Shown here piece after piece: positions 1 through 11,964 of a stretch of 64,000 nucleotides of DNA. Position 1 is the stretch's first letter. Every line of letters starts with the position of its first letter. The position numbers and the translations under genes were made by a program. The notes beneath the pieces are model-generated. The model had not been told where the DNA came from. It searched no databases and saw only the letters and a list, made by a program, of their open reading frames with translations. The stretch is from Vicugna pacos (lineage: Eukaryota > Chordata > Mammalia > Artiodactyla > Camelidae): contig NC_133005.1 of NCBI RefSeq assembly GCF_048564905.1, positions 18,097,501-18,161,500 on the forward strand, written 5' to 3'.

Positions 1-940
1 TATTAAATGATAAGAAGAAGGAGGGAAAATGTAATTCCTCCAGATTAATTTCTGCAGCCACAGAAATACCTTGCTCAAGTGGATATACGGTTCTTACCAG
101 TTCATTCGTAAATGCACATGGGTGTGGCTTGTGATGAAATACTTAGAATATCTAAGGAACTGTGTCCTCTGGGAGTTGCAGATAACAAGTACATTGCCTG
201 CAATAATCGTATTTGACTGTCTGAAAAGGTGAGGAAAAAACACACGGGGGCTACCGATGTGAAGAAAACCCAGCTCAGTACGGTGGGCTTGGAAACAAAG
301 CAACTAATAAGTTGCAAAAGAAAAAAGCAAACTTCATCTGAAAAATTTCATGAGAGGTGTTGACATGAGATATTTGAAGGCAGTTCTTTTCTCTAAAAGA
401 GGATAAAGTAATAAGAGGTTTACATTCTCAGTATGAAATTGCCTGATAAAATATATGAATAGTCCATTAAATCAGTGTAGTATTTGCATACTCAATTCCT
501 GTTTCAATGATGTTAAATATGCAAAACTGTTTTTTTTTTTAATTTGAAGCATTAGTGAGTGAACCCAAATAAAAACACTAGAGTCAGAATAGAATTCCCA
601 AAGACGGGGGAGGCATTTGTTGTCCAAGCCTGACTTCTTTATTCCCAAAAATCTACTTTTAAACTCTAATTCTCTCTCCTTCATCCTGCGCAATCCTGTT
701 GAAATCTTCAGTTTTGCATTTCTTTCTTGATTCAGCAGCCTCAAAGTTTCCTTGAAACTAAAGGTTGTCCCATGAGTCAGCTGATAGGGTGATTACTCAC
801 GCTTATTGAATACTTCATCCCCTGTAGGGCCTTTGGCTAAGTTGTTAACTTGACTTTGATCCAAAAGAAAAATAGATTCCTTATGTTCTTCATTGTTTTA
901 TCTATACCTTGTCGACTGAAATAAATGCACAGCATAAAAG
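1..940. other. No recognised feature
   Basis: AT-rich sequence with a T-run near 530-540. I recognise no gene, exon or repeat family here. Confidence 0.5.
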
Positions 941-1390
941 TTGAGTTATGTTTTATTTGGCAGGAGGACTCAAGCCGGGATGATAGCCTCTCAGATCACT
1001 CTGAGGGACCCCGGAGAGGAAGGGGAGGAGCCAGGATACATAGGAGATTTAGAACAAAGACCAGGTAGTTGGAACATTAAAAGAGTATTTGTTAATTGAA
1101 GAAAACCAGGCATCTCAAGTTAAAGAATTTAGCGCTTATCTATGTATGGGAGGAAGCAAACATTTGGGCTCATTGAATTCATTCCTTTGACAGGCACCTA
1201 GCTATCTAGGGCCAGTATCCTGTCTTTCCTTACTATGAGTCCCCTCAGGGTACCCATTGTGAGTGGCTGCAGAGCCTGGGCTGCAGGCTTGTCTTCACTG
1301 GGGGGTGGTGGCAGCGGCTGATGACTTGATGGCTTCAGCATTCTTTGTTCACTGATATGGTTTGCAGTATTTTTCGTTCACAACCTTCCA
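920..1390 (-). mobile_element. Solo LTR fossil of an endogenous retrovirus (artiodactyl ERV type)
   Basis: The segment resembles LTRs common in artiodactyl genomes, read on the minus strand. An AATAAA poly(A) signal on that strand (952-957 on the plus strand) lies near its 3' side. No internal retroviral genes are next to it, so it is a solo LTR, broken and moderately old. Confidence 0.5.
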
Positions 1391-2855
1391 CCTAATTTTC
1401 CTATTTCTGAGTGAATGCGCCATTATTCCGAGTGCCGTGTGACACTGTCTGCCTTCATTCTTTTCCTTTCTCTCAAATTCCACATTATTCTGTCCCCAAT
1501 AATATTTTTACACCCCCACCCCAATTTTCACTTATAGAAACACAGGGGGCCAGTTCTTGGACACCTGCTCTGTACCAGGCTCTGCACCAGCTTCTCTAAT
1601 TGTGTGGGGGTGGATAGAGATGAGGAAGAGGAACTATTTCATATATTTTCCAACTTCCAAGACTTGCAATGAACATCACTTTATCAGCAGCTAAATGCAG
1701 AGCATTACCTGCCAGCTACAGCAAGTCATGAGAAATGGTTAGACTTGATTAGACAGTAACACAGGGTTAGAAGAGATTTTAAGATGCCACGTCTAGGTTT
1801 ATCAGCCTTTTGTGGTTTGGGAAATATATATACTAATTGAATACAAACTTCTATATATGCATCAGAAACAAAATGATAAAGACGCCACCACCCTTTAAGC
1901 ATAGAAAACATGTGACAATAGATTATTGGTGAATTCTACCTTCTTTTTCCCCTTAACTCTGATGCATAATCACCTGGGCTTCTCATTCACGTATTTTCAG
2001 AAAATAAACGAATTATAAATTTTAGCCTGTTTTCCATGATTCAGTTCTGATAAGATTTAAGTGGCTTTCAGGATAAAACTCACTGGAGAAACCCCTTCAG
2101 ATTCATATATACATATCTGATTCACAACTTTTGGTAAGCCAAGTAAAGAGTTTTAAGTGTTCAGAAATGAAAACGTCTTAAAGTTTAAGCTGAATCCACT
2201 GCGTTAGGATTCAGATCTGTTTCTTCTTGGCCAGCCTTAGCTATTTGAAACCAACCCTTTCATGTCTATACTTGAATGACTTTTGTCATGAATCTCATGT
2301 AATTAGTTTATAAGTGCCAGAGTCCCTTGCCTGTGTATAACTAATCTGATCCAGTTACGGAAATGACAGGCCAGCCAAGAAACAAGCTCCACTCGGAGGG
2401 TTGGAGTACTCAGATGTATTACACCTGCGGGCTCAGAGGGGCTTCTGCTCCGAAGCTCTGAGCACCTTCAAGATGTGCACTGGAGGTTTTACAGGGTTAA
2501 GTACAAGCTTGGGGTATTTGGCCAATAGGCATGGAACAGCTTTAGCAGCATCATTATCACAAAAGTGGAGGCAGGGAGGCAGCAAACCAACATTCCAAAG
2601 CCAGATATGTCTCTTTGAAAATCCAGCTGGCTAGCAAAAAAAAAAAACAAAAAAACAAAAAAAAACAGGGAATCAGCAAACCAACACTAATTAACTTAGA
2701 TTTACGAGTTAGTCCAGCAGAACTCAGATCAGTATTCCGATACTTAGATTTGTGAGTTATCTTGTTAGCCCAGCCTGGCTTTTCCTTCACAATCCCTAAA
2801 AAAATATTTCTAGCCCCATTAAAATTTTTTACTTCAACTTAATAGTTTTTGTTAC
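1391..2855. other. No confident feature
   Basis: No gene is visible. An A-rich stretch at 2636-2666 could be the tail of a degraded retroelement, but I cannot name one. Confidence 0.45.
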
Positions 2856-2858
2856 TAT

Positions 2859-2916
2859 ATTATTATATTATATTATATTATATTATATTATATTATATTA
2901 TATTATATTATATATT
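2859..2916. repeat. (TATTA)n microsatellite
   Basis: About eleven copies of a TATTA pentamer in near-perfect tandem array. Confidence 0.9.
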
Positions 2917-2979
2917 AAAATAAGTAATATTTGTTGAGTGCTAACTAGATGGCAAGTATCGGAATACTATTTACATAAT

Positions 2980-3110
2980 TTGTAGGGAGCAGTGGTCAAG
3001 AATTGATGCTATGGAATCTGAAGATTGACGTTTGAATTCTGACTTCAACACTTCAGGAAGTTACGTTTTTTGTTCCAGTTTACTCATTTATTAAATTACA
3101 GTAGAGAATC
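2980..3110 (+). repeat. MIR SINE fragment
   Basis: The order 'agcagtggtcaagaattg...' then 'ggaatctgaag...tttgaattctgacttc' follows the MIR core consensus. It stops where the L1 at about 3.11 kb begins. About 60 bases to its left may be an L2 3' end in reverse. Confidence 0.5.
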
Positions 3111-6060
3111 ACTTACTCCTTATTCTGCTTCTAGGAAAGATGGAATAATAGGGACTAGACTGACCTTTACATCTGAAATAATAAAACAACTGGACGAAAT
3201 ACACAAGCAATGGTTTGCGAGACAGTGGGCATGAGACACCCAACAACGGTCATTCCCCTAAAGACATGAAATAAAGTAAGGTGAGCCTTACCATGGCCCC
3301 AGTTTACAGCCCTGAGAGAGTTTCCATGTCCTGGCACAAGGAAGGAGAAACCTAGGAGGGCCCAACAGATTCCACACGTTGGCGAGTGAGAGCTGAGTCT
3401 AGGGAGACAAGCTGGCTAGAGGTCTGTGGATGAGCTGCTGGAAAGGAGAAGAGCTGAATAGAGAGAGAGCTCTGGAGACATGTAGAGGGCCTCCCTGGAG
3501 TATTCAGCGGAGTGTTGATCAGCATGCGCTGAAAAAGAATTTACCCAAAGCCCCGAAAAGAATCATACGAAAGGATTAGAATTAACATTGTCTGGCACTC
3601 GTTCGGGGCTGGTAATAGTAACTGTACAAATTGTCTGAAACTTCACAGGACAAGACACTGGATTCAGCACCCAGAAGGCACTCAGTAGTGGGCTTCAGTA
3701 GTGGGGAATAATTAACCCTAGACTAAAACTCCCATGGGTCCACCCAACAAATCATACAAGTAGGACCCTAGAAAAATCAAACTGTTTCCAAGCAACTTAA
3801 CTCTCTTCCAGAATAAAGCTCAAAGATATTTATAGTAATATAAAAATATTTAGCACCCCAAAAAGGTAAAATTTGCAATCAATACCAAGCATCCAATTAA
3901 AATTACTTGATAAGAAAAGAATCAGAAAAGTCTTGTACACGATAAGAGGAAAATTGGAATGGGTCCAGAACTGACGCAGATGTTAGAATTAGCAGACAAG
4001 GACATTGACATAGTTCCCATACATCCAAAAAGAAAAGTAGGAAAAATAAAAGATTTTTAAAAGACCAAATTAAATGTCTAGGAACTAAAAATACAATGTC
4101 TGAGATGAAAAATACTCTGGATGGGATTGACAGCAGATTTGAACACTGCAAAATAAAATGTTAGAGATTTAGAAGACAGCAATAAAAGAAATTATCCACA
4201 ATGAAATACCAAGGGGGGGGAGCAAACATGCAAATAGCATCAATGAGCTATGGAGCAAAGTCAATCATCCTACTTTTACATGTAAATAGAAACTCCAGAG
4301 GGGGAGGGGCTATTTAAAGAAGCAACATACATTATTCCTGACTTGATGACTATGAAGAAGCCAAATTCAAGAAGCTCAGTGAACAAGTCCAAGAAATGCA
4401 AAATAGCATAATTAAATTGATCAAAATCAATAATAGAGAGAAAATCTTAAAAGTAGCAAGAGAAAAAAAGACATGATCTGTGCAGAGGAACAAAAGTAAA
4501 CATGATAGCAGATTTCTTATCAGAAACAACACAAGAGGGAAGACAGTGAAGCAACATCTAGAAAGTAACTGAAACCTCCCTACCCACCCCCACCCCCACC
4601 CCATCTCCCACCCGCACCCCCATCCCCCACCAAAACAAGAAAAACCCTATCAACCTGGCATTCTGTATACAGAAAGAATATCTTTCAAAGGTGAAGGTAA
4701 AATCGTGATTTTTTTTCAAACATACAAAAGCTGAAAGAATTCACCTTCAACAAACGGACACTGTAAGAAATTTAATGGAATCCCTTTGGGCAAATAAAAA
4801 ATGACAGACAGAAATATAAATCTACACAAAGGAATGACGAGCCCTGGAAACGCTAACTACATGTGTAAATACAAGGCCATCATTTTTCTTACTGTTCCAC
4901 TTTCTTTAAAAGATAATTTAGTGTTTAAAGAAAAATAATTACGGTGTAATGTAGCATTTAGAACATAGGTACAAGGAAACCAGTATGGCGATATTCACAA
5001 TGCCTGGAAGAGAAAAAATGGAAGCATACTATTGGAAGATTTTTCAGCTCTATGCTAAGTGGTATAATGACAATTGATGGTTGAATGTAATAAGTTAACA
5101 TTCATGCCCTGAATCCAAAATTCTATCTAATGTTAAAGAAATAACGTTACAGAAATAAAGAAATTGGTAATTCTACATAATTCTACATAAGCTATTCAAA
5201 CTTACAGAAGAGAACACCTCAGAATAATCCTATGAGGCCATCACTATCCAATCAAAACCAGACATGAATATTAGAAAGAAATGAAAAACGGAAAGAAAAA
5301 AAAAAAACACAGGAGGAAATCTTCATAACCTTAGAGACTATAAAGCAAACAAAACAGAAAGTTACAACTAATAAGCCAACAAAGCAGATCAAATAAAGTT
5401 ATGAAAATACTCAAGTGATCCCAAGAAAGGACAAAGGAAAAGAGACCAAAAGGCAGATGAAATGAATGGAATGATAGTTTTCAGGGGATGATAGTCTTAA
5501 ATCTATGCACACCAGTAATCACATTAAATGCAAATGACTCAACACCCCCAATCAAAAGGCAAAGAGTGTTAGACTGAAAAACAAAAAGACTCAATTGCAT
5601 GTTGCATATAAGAAACAAAATGTGATTTAAAATGAAATAACAAATAAATTCAAAGTAAAAGGATGAAAAAAATATGCTATGCTAGTCCTAAGCAAAAGAA
5701 AACTGGAGAGGCTATATAAATATCAGACAAAGGAGAGATTAGAGTTAATAATGTTATAGACATAAAGGAGATTATTTCATAATAATAAAAGGGTCGATCC
5801 ATCAAGAGAGCATAATAATCCTACTTATGCATTGAATAACAGAGTCTGAAGATGCATGAGTGGGAACTGTTAGAGCTGCAGAGAAAAATAACAAATCCAC
5901 AATGATAGCCAAATTTTTTAATATATCTTTCTCAGAAACATGACAGAACAAGTAGACAAAAGGTCATTAAGAATACAAAAGATTGGAACAATATAATCCC
6001 CCAACTTGATTGGCCTAATTGACATTTATAGAACAGCTCGTCCAACAGAAGACAACACAT
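3110..6060 (+). mobile_element. Ancient L1 (L1M-type) 5' part: ORF1 and ORF2 endonuclease region
   Basis: Segments at about 4.35-4.85 kb follow the L1M ORF1 region and segments at 5.3-6.06 kb follow the ORF2 endonuclease region. The remnant of 'LNVNGLN' lies near 5530 and the 'nLIDIYR' end of the endonuclease region near 6015-6035. Many stops and frameshifts make it non-coding. The RT domain expected next is absent; sequence jumps to unassigned DNA and then to the L1 3' end. A C-rich (CCCCCA)n run interrupts it at 4574-4631. Confidence 0.7.
4574..4631. repeat. (CCCCCA)n simple repeat
   Basis: C-rich imperfect tandem repeat inside the old L1; the opposite strand is G-rich. Confidence 0.8.
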
Positions 6061-6065
6061 TCTAG

Positions 6066-6250
6066 ACAAGAGCACATTTATAACAGAAGAATGAACCTGA
6101 CTCCATATCGGATCTATTCCTTTAGCTCTAACATTTGTGCTCTGTTGCCTGTGCTGAGTCAGGCTGGTTCTGCACCTTTTGTAAAAGAATATTGCCTAGA
6201 GCCTGAAATATACATGATAGCCCTTTCTCAAGGCTCCCAAATTATAAGAC
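6066..6250. other. Unassigned insert between two L1 parts
   Basis: About 185 bases that do not follow L1 ORF2 separate the endonuclease part from the L1 3' end. It may be a fragment of another old element, possibly an LTR, or deletion filler. The open stretch 6019-6267 runs across the junction and is not a gene. Confidence 0.4.
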
Positions 6251-6254
6251 AACA

Positions 6255-7085
6255 CACAATCAAATAAAAATGGGCAAATTGCTTGAACAGACACTTCTCC
6301 AAAGAAGAGTTACAAGAAGCACATGAAATAAGCACATGAAAAGATGCTCAACATCATTCGTCAGTAGAGAAATGCAAATTAAAACTACAGTAGGACAGCA
6401 CCAGTCACCTGTCAGAATTGCTAAAAATAAAAAGTCTAACCATACCAAGTGCTGGTGAGGATGCAAAAAAAATTGAAATTCTCATACATTGTTAGTGGAA
6501 TATAACACAACACAATGATTATTTTTTAAATTATGGCACATTCATTCCTGTACAATCCAGTTATTCCAATCCTGAGTATTTATTCAAGAGAAATAAATGG
6601 GTAAGTCCAGACAAGATATTGTATGTAAATATTAACATTTGTAATAGTCAAGAGATGGAAAGATACCAAGTGTCTTTCAACAGGTGAATAGATAAACAAG
6701 TTGTATGATGTTCAAACAATGGAATAAGCTTAACAGTAAAAAGGAATGAATTGTAGATATACACAATGATATGAACGCATCTCCAAATAATTATGAGTGA
6801 AAGAAGCCAGACAATAAAAGAATATATTCTGTATTATTTCATTCAAGCAAGATGCTAGGAAATGCAAACTAATCTATAGTGACAGTTGCCTGAGGAAGAG
6901 AAAAGGTAAGGAATGGAGAAGGATTATAAAAAATTATGAAGAAACTTCCAGGGGGATGGATACCTTGATTGTGGTCATGGTTTCATGGGTGTATACATTT
7001 AGACTACAATATTGTACACTGGAAATATGTGCAGTTTTCATGTAAACAGTAAGTTTATTACAAAAAATAAAAAAGCATAATAATA
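6255..7085 (+). mobile_element. Ancient L1 3' part: ORF2 C-terminus and 3' UTR
   Basis: Sequence follows the L1 ORF2 C-terminal region (hallmarks near 6340-6460: 'catgaaaagatgctcaacatc', 'accaagtgctggtgaggatg') and then an L1ME/L1MC-like 3' UTR ending in an A-rich tail near 7060-7085. Heavily mutated, old. Confidence 0.75.
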
Positions 7086-7530
7086 ACAGTACCTAGAGTT
7101 TAAGGTTCATTAGAGGAATGGGTAAATACCTAAAAGTGCTTAGCACACTTCCAGACCCATGGTGAAGTATTCAGTAACTTATGGTTACATTTTGAACCTT
7201 TCTTTGTGACTCCACAGTCCTCCTGGGTTGAAAAATGCAGTATTTTCCCCTCAGTTTCATGAAAGTTTGGAGACCATGCTGGAAATCTCTGTTGTAATAA
7301 AAGCAGATGGACTTCAAAATTAAAGAGAGGAAAGAGAAAATGGAACAAAAACTCATAAATACATTAACGTGACAAATGAGAAATCATCCTAAGTCTGGTT
7401 TTGGCTCCTACATCAAGAAAACTTAATTGCATTTTGTGTGCTCTATTGTTAAGCATTTCAGTGGGTATAAAGCTCCCCCAAACTCTTTCAGAGTGTAATA
7501 TCTGATTTCAATGTGCATCTGTCAAGGAAG
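7086..7530. other. No recognised feature
   Basis: Short open stretches here have no recognisable protein content. No repeat was identified. Confidence 0.4.
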
Positions 7531-8090
7531 TTGTCCTAGGCTGGGTTCCTGAGACATGATTTGAACCCAACCAGCAACTGAACCTGAAACATGGATTTGA
7601 GTCCAAATTATTCAGGCAGCTCCAGGAACACTGATTGTTATTAGGAGTTATCTCAGGAAGCACTGGTAGTGGAGTAGGGAACAGGGAAGGGAAATCAGGC
7701 AAAAAAAAGTTTACATTATCAAGCAAGTTCCTGCTGTAGGCAACTGCTGTTTAAATATGGCTGGGGGACTCTGGGAGACGGTGTAGAACACGCGTTAGAG
7801 TTATGCCAACCGGGTGGCAAGGGAGAGTGTGAATCTGTCTTCCAACCTCTGCTCGGTTGGTAACATTGATTGGACCCTGCGTCCAGAACAATGTCCTCCC
7901 GCCGCTAGTGTTTTCAGTTTGCTGAGAGCATGGGCCAGAAGGAAAGTGCACAGTCAGTGAGCAGCAGGTGTTCACAATAAGTGGCCTTCAGTGTGGGGCT
8001 GAGTCCTAGGGGAGTAAGAGCAGCCACTCAGTAGCCTGAGCTACATAAATCATGCAGGAATGTGGCCTTCCTTCATTGTCCTTGGAAGTT
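7530..8090 (-). mobile_element. ERVL-type LTR fossil
   Basis: On the minus strand it ends like ERVL-class LTRs ('...cccagcctaggac'), and the body matches a common mammalian LTR I recall. No internal region adjoins it; solo, broken, old (shared across placental mammals by type). Confidence 0.5.
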
Positions 8091-8880
8091 AAATTATCTT
8101 TAGAGTCTAGTTAAGCGGACCAGTCCTTCACAGCTGCTGTTGAATGAATTGCTTCACCACATTAGGATGTATGACTTCAATTTGTTAGTAATGTTGTTGG
8201 GAAACGTTGTTTGGGATTCCAAGATACACTGCAGCTGTCCCACGCCTGTTATTATTGAAGAGAAGTTCAAAAAGTAACTGTATGATCTTGACTATCATTG
8301 TACAGGTTTTCTTTCTAAAGAAGCCAAATCATTGACGTGTCTTAGGCAAATTTGTCATGTGTCATTACTCTTAAAAAAAATAGTTGTGGGTATTACAACT
8401 CTGTGATAATTCATTTTTTGCTTTTTATTATTTTTTTAGGTTGCCATTTCCCATTTCAACTTTCTGGAGATGACATGATTTACACAGGAAACATGACTAC
8501 AGAAAGACACGTTAGATCAAACACGCAAGACCGACTCCTATATAACATGCTTTTTTCTTTTCTAGCAGTCTTAATAATATAATTTTCCTTATTCCAAATG
8601 AGAAATCAACATTAATGACAGCTGATCACAGAGATGTGAAATTTCATCATTATCAAGTGACTATTAACAGGGGAATTTCCAAACCCAGCTGAAAATTATA
8701 TTAAAATGTTCAGAACAGGGTAGGTGTTCAGGTGTGACCTCACCATTGTTAGCAGGAATTTTATGAGAGTCTCAAACATCTAATGGGGCACTGAGCTAGT
8801 TCATTTTAAAGTCTCTTCCTATCCCAGGATTCTGAATTCCTTGCAATACACCTGGAATGTTCTGTTTTGAGGTGGCCTGG
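8091..8880. other. No recognised feature
   Basis: AT-rich non-coding sequence; an open stretch at 8352-8582 shows no known domain. Confidence 0.4.
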
Positions 8881-8881
8881 A

Positions 8882-9370
8882 CTGGTTTTCTATGCTGTGT
8901 AACAAATTACTCCAAATTTTGTGACTTAAGAAAATAAACACTTCCTCTCTTACAGATTCCATGTGTCAGGAATCTGTGTGTGTCTTCTGTCTCAAGGTTT
9001 CTCACGAGGCTGCAGTCACATTATTAGTTAGGCCTCCACTGGGGGAGAATTTGTTCACATGGTTGGTGATAGGACCTGTTCCTCACAGGCTGTTGGACTG
9101 AATCCTCTCTGAGTTCTTCTTCACGTGGACCTCTCTCTAGGGCAGCTGGCCCCATGGCATCAGCCTGCATTAAAGTGAGCAAGACAAGAGAGGACAAGCA
9201 CATTGAAAGCCAATCTTCTGTGACTTCATCTCAGAAGTGATAGCCTATCACGCAGTTTGCTGGAAGCAAGTCATTGAGTTCAGCCCACACTCAAAACAAA
9301 ACAAAACAGAAAAAGTTTACATTGGGCATGAAATAAATCCCAGAGGGAGAGATCACGGGCTATTTTAGAA
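8882..9370 (-). mobile_element. MaLR-type LTR fossil (MLT1-like)
   Basis: The start 'tatgctgtgtaacaaattac' is the reverse of the conserved MaLR 3' end, and further blocks (9095-9150, 9225-9290) follow the same LTR type. Solo, broken, old. Confidence 0.55.
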
Positions 9371-9799
9371 GCTACTACAGGACCTGAAACTCCTCTGAGA
9401 CAAAAGCATCTCTCCCCCAAGGCTGCCCCAAAATTTGCCGTTTTCACGTATTTTCCAGTGAAGGGTTTTCTGTCTCTTGTTCCCCTTTGGCAAATTAGGG
9501 TAAATACAAATATATTTCACGGAAGAGTTACTTTCAGGAGCAAACATGGTAATCCAGGAGTGTGGATCATCTTCAGGCTCAGTACACATGTGGTAGAGAT
9601 TATTTAGTGTCTACTTAGGGTGGAAAAGTAGAGAAAAATAGTATTTCTGCAGAGCCCAAAATATGAAAGGGCCCTATCTCAGGAGCAGAGTTCAGCCCAA
9701 TGACACGGAGCACGCTGGGGGGAAGAAGGGACTCTAAGAGGAATGCTGTAGTAACAGGGACATTTTTCTGTCCAGGGCGGTTCTGCCTTCAGGGTCTCC

Positions 9800-10170
9800 A
9801 GGCGCATCCGTTCTTCAAAGCCGCCCGATGATCAAGTCTTCCTCCTCCTTAAAAGCTGTCTTTTGGTTTCCCTTAATGCACGTAACATACAACCCAAACT
9901 CCTTAGTTATTTAGAACCCTCCCTGAGCCCTCTAGATAATCGCTTTTTCAGCCTGTTTTCTCCTCCTTTATTCCACGTCAGTAAATCTGACATGAGAAAT
10001 TGAGGAATTCCTCTGATGAAGAACACCCTGCCCCTTGGTGTCCACGTACTTGCACTCTCACCGATACATTCTGAGTTCAGAGTCAAGCTCAATCACAGTA
10101 ATTTGGCTCCTCAAATTGGCGTGGTTTTGATGGTTTATCCTATTAATTTGAAAATGAATGCTGTGTTATA
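9800..10170 (+). mobile_element. L2 LINE fragment, weak
   Basis: A block near 9885-9905 (acccaaactccttag) and its surroundings resemble the 3' region of L2. Very diverged. Confidence 0.35.
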
Positions 10171-10479
10171 TTGAGCCCCTCATTTCTTATTGTTTTCGTC
10201 TATTTATATCGTGTTGTTTTTACTGTTTATGTCTCATTCCTCCAGATACGTTTTAAATTGTTTGGGGGAGAAAAGAACTCTCCATATGCTTTTTCTGTAG
10301 TTTTAGGGTTTGGCATATTGATTGCCCCTGATGTGAAGTTTAGATGTGGGTTGGTTAAAACAAACATACAAAGCAAAACAAAACAAAAAAATCTTATAGA
10401 GACTTTGATGTAGCTAAAATGGATCTATAGTCTTTAACGCTGCGTAAGAGAAGGTCAACCCTTTTCATGTTTGACGTCT

Positions 10480-10665
10480 TGCAGATCTGCTGTCATCATA
10501 GCCATTGGTTTCATGCTGCCCTCCAGCACCCCCAGCCCATTCAGAACAGAACAACCATCAGTCAAGGGACCTGCCCTGTTTCATTCACTGCTTTCTCCCA
10601 GGGCTTAGAATAGTGTGACTGGCAGACAATAGCCACTCAGTAAACACTGGTAAACGGATGAAGCT
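10480..10665 (+). mobile_element. L2 LINE 3' end
   Basis: The order 'gcttagaatagtgtgactggcag...cactcagtaaac' matches the terminal L2 motif (gcctggcacatagtagg...ctcaataaatat). Confidence 0.5.
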
Positions 10666-10714
10666 CATGATTAACTGTTGCCAATAACAGTTAAATTCCT
10701 GATATCTGTGTTAT

Positions 10715-11770
10715 AATTTTAAAAATTTAGATTTGACAAACTGGAGAAGTCAAGAACACATGTGGCTCCATGAGAATTTCATATAAGTGGCATCTCCCAT
10801 CAGCCAGGAGATGAAGTATTCACTAAATGATATTGGGACAACAGATTTTTCCATCTGGAATAAATAAAGTTTGAACTCTACCTCCCGCCTGCTACTCACA
10901 AAAATTGATTCCAGATGGATTAAAATCTAAATAAATAAACAAAACGCTAACAAAAAATGAGAGACTATGTTTATGACTTTGGGAAAGTCCTGAAAATACT
11001 TATAAAGAGAAGGTTTGATAAATTCTAGTCATATAATTTTAAAGTTAATTATTAAAATAATTATAAAATACGTGATTATTAAAGTTAAAAGACAAGTCAT
11101 AAAATAAGGGAAGCGATTTATCACACAAATTAAATAAATATCCAGGATCTATAAATGACTTTTTTTCAATTCAACAAAAAAGTACTTTCACAAAATAGAG
11201 CCAAAAGATAAACATAATGCCATAATAAACTTCAACAAAATGATTGCATTTTCTCTTTGAATGTCATAAATAGAAAATTCAGAGGGAGGGAATATAGCAG
11301 ACCAGTAACCACATGGAAAACATGTTCAACTGCACTTGTTACCCAGGGAACTGAAAATTCAAACAAATTTGATGCAGTGATTTGTACCGGCTTGGCAAAA
11401 ATCAAAATGTTGGTTAACCTCCCCTGTTGACAAGGGTGGGAGATAACATTAACTTTCATGCATGAATGGTGAGAATAATTTGGCACATTTTGAAGGAGAA
11501 TTTGGCAGGATTTCTTAAAAATTAAAATATGTATCCCTTTTGACTGAATAATTCCGCTTCTGGTGATGCTGGAAAAACCTGACACGTTTGGAGAGAGGCC
11601 CGTACGAGGAAATGGTGAAATAAAACCTTTCCAGTCTCTCCTCTGGAATAACTGTCCAGAGCAGTTAAAAAGAAATTAGTCATTCTTTATGTTCTGACGA
11701 GGAAAGATCTCTGAAACATTGATGAGTGACCTGTACAGTGATAAAAGCATATGAAGTTATTTTTTATATC
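10715..11770 (+). mobile_element. Ancient L1M ORF2 C-terminal/3' fragment
   Basis: 'ttgattccagatggattaaaatctaaat' near 10904 and later blocks follow L1M ORF2 C-terminal sequence, with 3' UTR-like sequence after 11640. The minus-strand opening at 11232-11585 is a shadow of this. Confidence 0.65.
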
Positions 11771-11844
11771 AAAAACCCTTATATATTTATATTTCTATCA
11801 GGTCTTCATTTGACTATCCTAGGAGATAGGAAATTTGTAGAGGA

Positions 11845-11900
11845 GAAAATGCAAATGGCCAAGAACTACATGGAAAATATGTTCAACTGCACTAGTTTTC
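11845..11900 (+). mobile_element. Second L1M ORF2 fragment
   Basis: 'caaatggccaagaactacat' and the next 30 bases repeat the same ORF2 site already seen at 11305-11345, so this is a separate L1 piece or a local duplication. Confidence 0.45.
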
Positions 11901-11928
11901 TATATTTTTATAAGAAGTGACTGGATGC

Positions 11929-11962
11929 ATACACACACACACACACACACACTCACACACCC
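11929..11962. repeat. (CA)n microsatellite
   Basis: Nearly uninterrupted CA dinucleotide array of about 34 bases. Confidence 0.95.
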
Positions 11963-11964
11963 AC

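Noticed and set aside
7508-7975. Minus-strand openings at 7508-7726 and 7751-7975 as genes
   Set aside because: Both lie within an ERVL-type LTR fossil.
11232-11585. 117-codon minus-strand frame
   Set aside because: Antisense to an old plus-strand L1 fragment.
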